From contig CAMKMR010000040.1 of the NCBI GenBank assembly GCA_946413945.1, positions 1 through 10,456 of the forward strand: a stretch of 10,456 nt of DNA, read 5' to 3'. A program made the translations under genes and the position numbers. This document shows positions 5,892-10,456 of this stretch, piece after piece; within the stretch, counting starts at the first letter, position 1; each line of letters opens with the position of its first letter. The DNA comes from an uncultured Lachnospiraceae bacterium. Its GTDB lineage: Bacteria; Bacillota; Clostridia; Lachnospirales; Lachnospiraceae. Under the pieces are notes generated by a model that was given only the letters and a program-made list of their open reading frames with translations, was not told where the DNA came from and did not search any database.

Positions 5892-7280
5892 TTACTCAAC
5901 CGCGTAACCTTTTTCTTTGATCACATTTACCACGCTGTCTACATGCTTCTGGCAGATCTCTTCTGATGAAGCTTCCACCATTACGCGGACAACAGGTTCT
6001 GTTCCTGATTCTCTTACAAGGATACGGCCTGTATCACCAAGTTCTTCGGTAACAGCTTTAACAATTTCCTGTACTGCAGGATCATCCTGAGCTGCCTTTT
6101 TATCAGTAACTCTTACGTTCTGAAGTACCTGAGGATATACTGTAAAGCCTTCTGTAAGTTCTGAAAGCTTCTTTTTTGTAGCAAGCATTACTTCCATAAC
6201 CTTAAGAGAAGTAAGGATTCCGTCACCAGTTGTGGCATATTTTGAGAAAATGATATGTCCAGACTGCTCACCACCTATACGGCAGCCATTCTGTGACATA
6301 TATTCATATACATATTTATCTCCAACAGCAGTCTTTGCATAGTCGATACCACAGGCGTCAAATGCTTTGTAAAGACCGAAGTTAGACATTACTGTAGTAA
6401 CAACGGTGTTACCTACTAATTCGCCCTGTTCCTTTAAATGCTTACCGCATACATAGAGGATATGGTCACCTGTTATAACATTTCCCTTATCATCAACAGC
6501 AAGGCAGCGGTCAGCGTCGCCGTCATAAGCAAAACCTACATCCATATGATTTTCAAGAACGTATTTCTGGAGGTTTTCTATATGAGTTGAACCGGCATCC
6601 TTATTGATGTTGGTTCCATTTGGATTAGCATTGATAACCTGAGTTGTAGCTCCGAGTGCATCAAAAACCGATTTTGCAATGTTCCATGAAGAACCATTTG
6701 CACAGTCGAGAGCAACTTTAAGACCTTTAAATGAATAAAGACCAAGTGAGATAAGGTAACCGATATAGCGGTTACGACCTGAAACATAGTCTACTGTATA
6801 ACCGATCTTATCGCGTGTGGCGTATGGAAGAGTTGTTATATCCTCATCAAAGATGTGAAGCTTTCCATCAAGGAAGTCCTCGATAAGAGCGATGGTGTCC
6901 TCATCCATCTTTTCGCCCTGACCATTGATAAGCTTGATTCCATTATCATAATATGGGTTGTGGCTGGCTGAGATCATGATACCGCAGTCAAATCCGTCTA
7001 TTCTTGTAACATAAGCGACAGATGGAGTTGTTGTAACATGAAGCATATAAGCGTTGGCGCCGGATGCAACAAGACCTCCAACAAGTGCATATTCAAACAT
7101 ATAGCTTGAACGTCTTGTGTCCTTACCGATAACAACCTTTGGAGCTTCTGTAAGACCGTTACGTCTCTTTAACTCGCCGTAGTACCAGCCGAGGAAACGT
7201 CCTACCTTATACGCATGATCTGCTGTAAGCGTTACATTTGCTTCACCGCGGAAGCCGTCTGTACCAAAATATCTACCCAT
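5892..7280 (-). CDS. glmM: Phosphoglucosamine mutase
   Basis: GlmM interconverts glucosamine-6-phosphate and glucosamine-1-phosphate, the committed step toward UDP-GlcNAc for peptidoglycan. The 462-residue protein opens with GRYFGTDGFRGEAN. It has the phosphoserine loop ISASHNPYYDNGIK, with Ser106 expected to carry the phosphate, and the metal-binding loop DGDADR (253-258; Asp253, 255, 257). The sugar-binding loop GGEQSGH (336-342) and the C-terminal phosphate-binding loop RESGTEPVVRVM (423-434) are also present. All catalytic elements are intact and the length is slightly above the usual figure of about 445-450. The ATG at 7278-7280 is preceded on the minus strand by AGGAG with 6-base spacing. 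It is downstream of the YhaM-type gene in the same direction, but a 211-base spacer with repeats suggests its own promoter. Confidence 0.95.
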   Translation of the reverse strand: MGRYFGTDGFRGEANVTLTADHAYKVGRFLGWYYGELKRRNGLTEAPKVVIGKDTRRSSYMFEYALVGGLVASGANAYMLHVTTTPSVAYVTRIDGFDCGIMISASHNPYYDNGIKLINGQGEKMDEDTIALIEDFLDGKLHIFDEDITTLPYATRDKIGYTVDYVSGRNRYIGYLISLGLYSFKGLKVALDCANGSSWNIAKSVFDALGATTQVINANPNGTNINKDAGSTHIENLQKYVLENHMDVGFAYDGDADRCLAVDDKGNVITGDHILYVCGKHLKEQGELVGNTVVTTVMSNFGLYKAFDACGIDYAKTAVGDKYVYEYMSQNGCRIGGEQSGHIIFSKYATTGDGILTSLKVMEVMLATKKKLSELTEGFTVYPQVLQNVRVTDKKAAQDDPAVQEIVKAVTEELGDTGRILVRESGTEPVVRVMVEASSEEICQKHVDSVVNVIKEKGYAVE

Positions 7281-7356
7281 TTTTTTCTCCTTATACTTTC
7301 CTTCATTTTTTATATTTTGAATTTATTTTTACCGCATTGCGGCTGTTTTTAGTGTT

Positions 7357-7461
7357 TTGTAGCTGTCTTATTATCAGTTCTTATAAAGTGCAGCTAAAAG
7401 CATGATCCAGAGCATTGTAGCTGTCTTATTATCAGTTTTTATACAGTGCAGCTAAAAGCAT
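7357..7461 (-). repeat. Tandem 47-base repeat in the glmM leader (two copies)
   Basis: Copies at 7357-7403 and 7415-7461 match at 45 of 47 positions, with a 58-base period and an 11-base linker. Each has inverted ends, TAGCTG and CAGCTA (7360-7365 with 7391-7396; second copy 58 bases on). On the minus strand each holds TTTAGC-N17-GATAAT, a poor but possible promoter, so glmM may have duplicated promoters or operators. Confidence 0.75.
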
Positions 7462-7492
7462 TAGTTGGCATATTACAGTATTATTGCATATA

Positions 7493-8434
7493 CTACAACT
7501 CGGTATGCTTTATATTTGTTTCAAGCAGTCTGTTGTATCCGAGCCAGCCGGTTTTATCACTGTTTTCTTCAAGCAGTTCTGAAAATGTTTCTAACTTGGC
7601 GTCGGTATCGTCTGCGTAGGCAAGGGCCTGGGCTTCGATAAGAGCGGGCGTCTTAGGTGAGCCGTATTCCATCTTACCGTGATGACTTAAGATGCAGTGG
7701 ATTAATTCATCCCTTATAACAGTAGGGAAGCCTTCGATTGCTTCTGCTTTTTCTTTTACCATCATTGCGCCGATTACGATATGACCTACTAACTGGCCTT
7801 CATCAGTATAATCATTTTCAGGGAAAGCAGAAAGTTCTCTTACTTTACCGATATCATGTAAGAGGGCGGCAGTGATAAGCAGATCTCTGTTTAAAATAGG
7901 ATAATTATCACAGTAGAAACTGCAGAGCTTTGCCACGGAAACAGAGTGGTGCATTAAACCACCGATAAAACCATGGTGTATAGATTTAGCGGCGCTCTGT
8001 TTTCTGAATGCTGCTATGAAGCTTTTATCGTTTACGAAAAATGTTTTAAGAAGGCTGTTCAGATGCTCTTCTTTAACGGAATCGATAAGATTTAATAAAT
8101 CATTATACATCTCATCATTATTCTTAGGTGAACATGGCATGTAGTCAGATTCATCATATTCGCCCTCTCTGGCTCTTCTGACACGTCTGATGTTCAACTG
8201 CTTTGTGTCGTTAAAGATTGTTATCTGACCGTCTACATAGATATATTCTCTGGATTCGAAATGGTCTATGCCAGATCCTAAATCCCAGATCTTAGCGTCC
8301 AGAGTTCCGGTTTTATCCTGAAGAGTGAGACTGTAATAGGTCTTTCCAATTTTAGTCTTTGCGACAGTTTTGTTCTTGCAGAAATAAATTTCTGAAATGT
8401 TATCTCCCTCGCGGAGTGTACTTATGTAATTCAT
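7493..8434 (-). CDS. YhaM-type 3'-5' exoribonuclease (OB fold + HD domain)
   Basis: The family degrades RNA from the 3' end in a metal-dependent manner and is characteristic of Firmicutes. The 313-residue product has an N-terminal OB-fold nucleic-acid-binding domain (about 14-90, including LQDKTGTLDAKIW at 38-50). An HD domain follows (about 150-290), with GLMHHSVSVA (159-168), the LLHDIGK motif (His193-Asp194), His218, LSHHGKMEYGSP (249-260) and ADDTDAK (274-280). All expected metal ligands are visible and the length fits Bacillus subtilis YhaM (about 314). ATG at 8434 is favoured because the MNYISTLREGDNISEIY opening fits the family, although the ribosome site (GAAAGATGAAAG on the minus strand) is weak. 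No terminator is seen before glmM. Confidence 0.88.
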   Translation of the reverse strand: MNYISTLREGDNISEIYFCKNKTVAKTKIGKTYYSLTLQDKTGTLDAKIWDLGSGIDHFESREYIYVDGQITIFNDTKQLNIRRVRRAREGEYDESDYMPCSPKNNDEMYNDLLNLIDSVKEEHLNSLLKTFFVNDKSFIAAFRKQSAAKSIHHGFIGGLMHHSVSVAKLCSFYCDNYPILNRDLLITAALLHDIGKVRELSAFPENDYTDEGQLVGHIVIGAMMVKEKAEAIEGFPTVIRDELIHCILSHHGKMEYGSPKTPALIEAQALAYADDTDAKLETFSELLEENSDKTGWLGYNRLLETNIKHTEL

Positions 8435-8473
8435 TGATCTTTCATCTTTCTATCTATAGTTTCATAAATAAGC

Positions 8474-8505
8474 GATATTTGACTAAATATCATAATCTAT
8501 AGATT
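8474..8505. promoter_or_regulatory. Two palindromes in the YhaM/mutS2 divergent region
   Basis: GATATTT-GACT-AAATATC (8474-8491) and the perfect 12-base palindrome AATCTATAGATT (8494-8505) lie 2 bases apart between divergent genes. The second overlaps the proposed -10 of the minus-strand promoter, which would suit an operator. AT-rich chance palindromes remain possible. Confidence 0.35.
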
Positions 8506-8529
8506 AACACGTTAGGTCTCTGACGGCAA
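8501..8529 (-). promoter_or_regulatory. Possible promoter of the YhaM-type gene
   Basis: On the minus strand, TTGCCG (8529-8524) and TAATCT (8506-8501) are separated by 17 bases, about 67 bases before the ATG at 8434. Both hexamers are two mismatches or fewer from consensus. Confidence 0.4.
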
Positions 8530-8556
8530 GTTACTTGAAAAACTTATCCTTTTATT

Positions 8557-8584
8557 TTGAATTGAAATGTCTTACAATTAAATA
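8557..8584 (+). promoter_or_regulatory. Possible promoter of mutS2
   Basis: TTGAAT (8557-8562) and TAAATA (8579-8584) have 16-base spacing, 31 bases before the ATG. The -10 is poor and several other AT-rich hexamers compete, so the assignment is tentative. Confidence 0.3.
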
Positions 8585-8615
8585 TGGATTATTATGTATT
8601 AAAGAGGATATAACA

Positions 8616-10456
8616 ATGAATAAGCGTACTTTAAGAGTGCTTGAATTTGAAAAAATACTTGAGACATTGGCTGGTTTTGCGGCTTCACAAGGCGCAAAGA
8701 GAAGATGTCTCAGGCTTAAACCATATAAAGATATCATAGAAATAGAAAGAATGCAGACAGAAACAAGAGATGCCATGATCCGTATTTCAAAATTCGGTCA
8801 GCTTTCTTTTGCGGGAGTAAGAGATGTAGGCGAATCTTTAAAAATGCTCTCGATAGGTTCTCCTATTTCCATGAAAGAATTGCTTGATATAGCTGCATTG
8901 CTGGAAAATGCAGAAACAGCTAAGGCTTATGGGGAAAAATTATCCGATTCAGAGGAAGGCGGTTCAGATTCATTAACCGAATATTTTAGTTTCCTTTCTC
9001 CTCTAAGAGACATTTCCAGTGAGATAAGAAGATGTATAATCTCGGATGATGAAATGGCAAGTGATGCCTCGTCAAATCTTGCTTCCATAAGAAGAAGGAT
9101 GGCAGAGACAAATTCAAATCTTCATCAGGCTTTAGATAAGATCGTTAAAAATGATACCAACAGGACCTATCTTATGGATTCCCTTATCACTATGCGTAAT
9201 GGGAGATATTGTATTCCTGTTAAAGTTGAATATAAGAATATGTTCCAGGGAATGATCCATGATCAGTCTGCAACTGGAAGTACTGTCTTTATTGAACCTA
9301 TTGCAGTCGTAAATCTCAATAACAAGATCAAGGAACTTGAGAATGAGGAACATGCTGAGATAGAAAAGATATTAGAAGACCTTAGCATGAGGGTGGGTTC
9401 TGTGGCAGAAGAGGTGACAGAAGACCTTAAAACTCTTATCAGCCTTGATTTTATCTTTGCTAAGGCTAAATATGCCAAGGATATTAATGCCTCTGAGCCA
9501 ATCTTTAACTTAGATGGCATTATCGATCTTAAAGCTGCGGTTCATCCTTTACTGGAGAGACATTCAGCGGTTCCGGTCGATATAAGATTAGGAGAGGATT
9601 ACAGTCTTCTTATAATAACCGGTCCTAATACAGGTGGTAAGACAGTTTCGTTAAAAACACTGGGATTGCTCACTCTTATGGGACAGGCTGGCCTTCATAT
9701 CCCGGCTATGTACGGTTCAAGACTCAGCATTTTTAATGATGTTTTTGCAGATATCGGTGATGAACAGTCTATCGAACAGAATCTTTCAACTTTCTCATCT
9801 CATATGAGCAATACTATTTATATTGTCCAGCATGCAGATGATAAAAGTCTTTGCCTTTTTGATGAACCGGGTGGAGGAACAGATCCTCAGGAAGGCGCAG
9901 CACTTGCTATTTCTATCCTGTCTTATCTTAAAAATAAAGGAGCAAGGGTTATGGCAACGACTCATTATACTGAGCTTAAGACTTTTGCAATTTCCGAAGA
10001 AGGAGTTGAGAATGCTTCCTGCGAATTTGATGTAAAGTCCCTTAGACCGACTTACCGACTTATGATAGGTGTTCCGGGCAGTTCAAATGCGTTTGCTATA
10101 ACAAAGAGACTTGGACTTCCTGAAGAAATCATTGAATTTGCCAAGAAAAATATTTCCAGTGATGCACTTGACTTGGAAAGAGTCATTTCCCTTCTTGAAG
10201 AAGATAGAAGAGAGATTGAGAAGGATAAAAATGATATCGAGAACTATAAGAAGGAAATTGAAGAATTAAAGAAGAATCTTTCTTTAAAGAATGAAAATAT
10301 CGATGAAAAGAAGAAAGAGATAATAAAGAAGGCGAGAGAAGAGGCAAAGGCAATCCTTGATGATGCAAAGGATACAGCGGATAAGGCGATAAAAGATTAT
10401 AACAAGTGGCTTAAGGATCCTAAGTCTGCTGATGCCGCAAAGATGGAAAAAATAAG
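8616..10456 (+). CDS. mutS2: MutS2 ATPase/endonuclease (3' end outside window)
   Basis: MutS2 is a MutS-like ATPase linked to suppression of recombination and to rescue of collided ribosomes. ATG at 8616 is preceded by AGAGGA (8603-8608) with 7-base spacing, and the opening (NKRTLRVLEFEKILETL) is family-typical. The frame is open to the window edge, giving about 613 residues of an expected 780-790. Visible elements are a core/lever region (1-300), Walker A GPNTGGKT (336-343), and FADIGDEQSIEQNLSTFSSH. Walker B carries Asp416-Glu417, and ATTHYTELK begins at 447. A highly charged coiled coil spans about 522-592. The KOW and C-terminal Smr nuclease domains would lie beyond the window. After the Walker B glutamate it reads DEPGGGTDP where the family usually has DELGAGTDP or DELGSGTDP. 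Confidence 0.93.
   Translation, partial: MNKRTLRVLEFEKILETLAGFAASQGAKRRCLRLKPYKDIIEIERMQTETRDAMIRISKFGQLSFAGVRDVGESLKMLSIGSPISMKELLDIAALLENAETAKAYGEKLSDSEEGGSDSLTEYFSFLSPLRDISSEIRRCIISDDEMASDASSNLASIRRRMAETNSNLHQALDKIVKNDTNRTYLMDSLITMRNGRYCIPVKVEYKNMFQGMIHDQSATGSTVFIEPIAVVNLNNKIKELENEEHAEIEKILEDLSMRVGSVAEEVTEDLKTLISLDFIFAKAKYAKDINASEPIFNLDGIIDLKAAVHPLLERHSAVPVDIRLGEDYSLLIITGPNTGGKTVSLKTLGLLTLMGQAGLHIPAMYGSRLSIFNDVFADIGDEQSIEQNLSTFSSHMSNTIYIVQHADDKSLCLFDEPGGGTDPQEGAALAISILSYLKNKGARVMATTHYTELKTFAISEEGVENASCEFDVKSLRPTYRLMIGVPGSSNAFAITKRLGLPEEIIEFAKKNISSDALDLERVISLLEEDRREIEKDKNDIENYKKEIEELKKNLSLKNENIDEKKKEIIKKAREEAKAILDDAKDTADKAIKDYNKWLKDPKSADAAKMEKI

Noticed and set aside
7332..7342. CCGC-ATT-GCGG hairpin as a terminator of the YhaM-type gene
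   Set aside because: The stem is only 4 base pairs and, read on the minus strand, is followed by TAAAAATAAA instead of a T-run.

Overview
The window reads as ordinary chromosome from a low-GC, Gram-positive Clostridia, most likely a member of the Lachnospiraceae. The grounds are AT-rich codon use (many GAT, AAG, ATA and AGA codons), AGGAG-type ribosome sites with occasional GTG and TTG starts, and the gene set: a DUF815 ATPase, a VanW-domain lipoprotein, a PurM/HypE-like protein next to trmL, YhaM and MutS2. A genus cannot be fixed from this sequence alone. No phage, plasmid, insertion-sequence transposase, CRISPR array, tRNA or rRNA gene is visible.

Layout. Bases 2-991 are the 3' part of a DUF815 AAA-type ATPase gene that begins outside the window. 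Next comes nth (endonuclease III, GTG start, 1087-1791). An extremely A-rich gap follows, leading into a good promoter and a 36-residue single-helix membrane peptide (1978-2088). Bases 2201-5322 hold a likely operon: a VanW/peptidoglycan-binding lipoprotein (TTG start), a PurM/HypE-like AIR-synthase-related protein, and trmL, which overlaps its upstream neighbour by 7 bases. The 569-base gap 5323-5891 lies between convergent genes. It contains a 304-base GC-richer palindromic element, the trmL-side terminator, and a large nested hairpin that is probably the glmM terminator. On the minus strand lie glmM (7280-5892) and a YhaM-type 3'-5' exoribonuclease gene (8434-7493). They are separated by a 211-base spacer carrying two near-identical 47-base repeats. 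A divergent intergenic region with two palindromes leads to mutS2 (8616 onward, plus strand), which is cut by the window end after about 613 codons.

Functionally this is housekeeping: DNA repair and recombination control (nth, mutS2), RNA metabolism (trmL, yhaM) and cell envelope (glmM makes glucosamine-1-phosphate for peptidoglycan; the VanW lipoprotein probably acts at the wall). I do not see a new multi-gene system. The least explained parts are non-coding. The palindromic element at 5320-5623 has 35- to 40-base imperfect inverted arms, the left of which includes the trmL stop codon, and a run of five back-to-back perfect hairpins. The others are the duplicated 47-base leader upstream of glmM, a terminator-like hairpin inside the start of the AIR-synthase gene, and the undescribed small membrane peptide.
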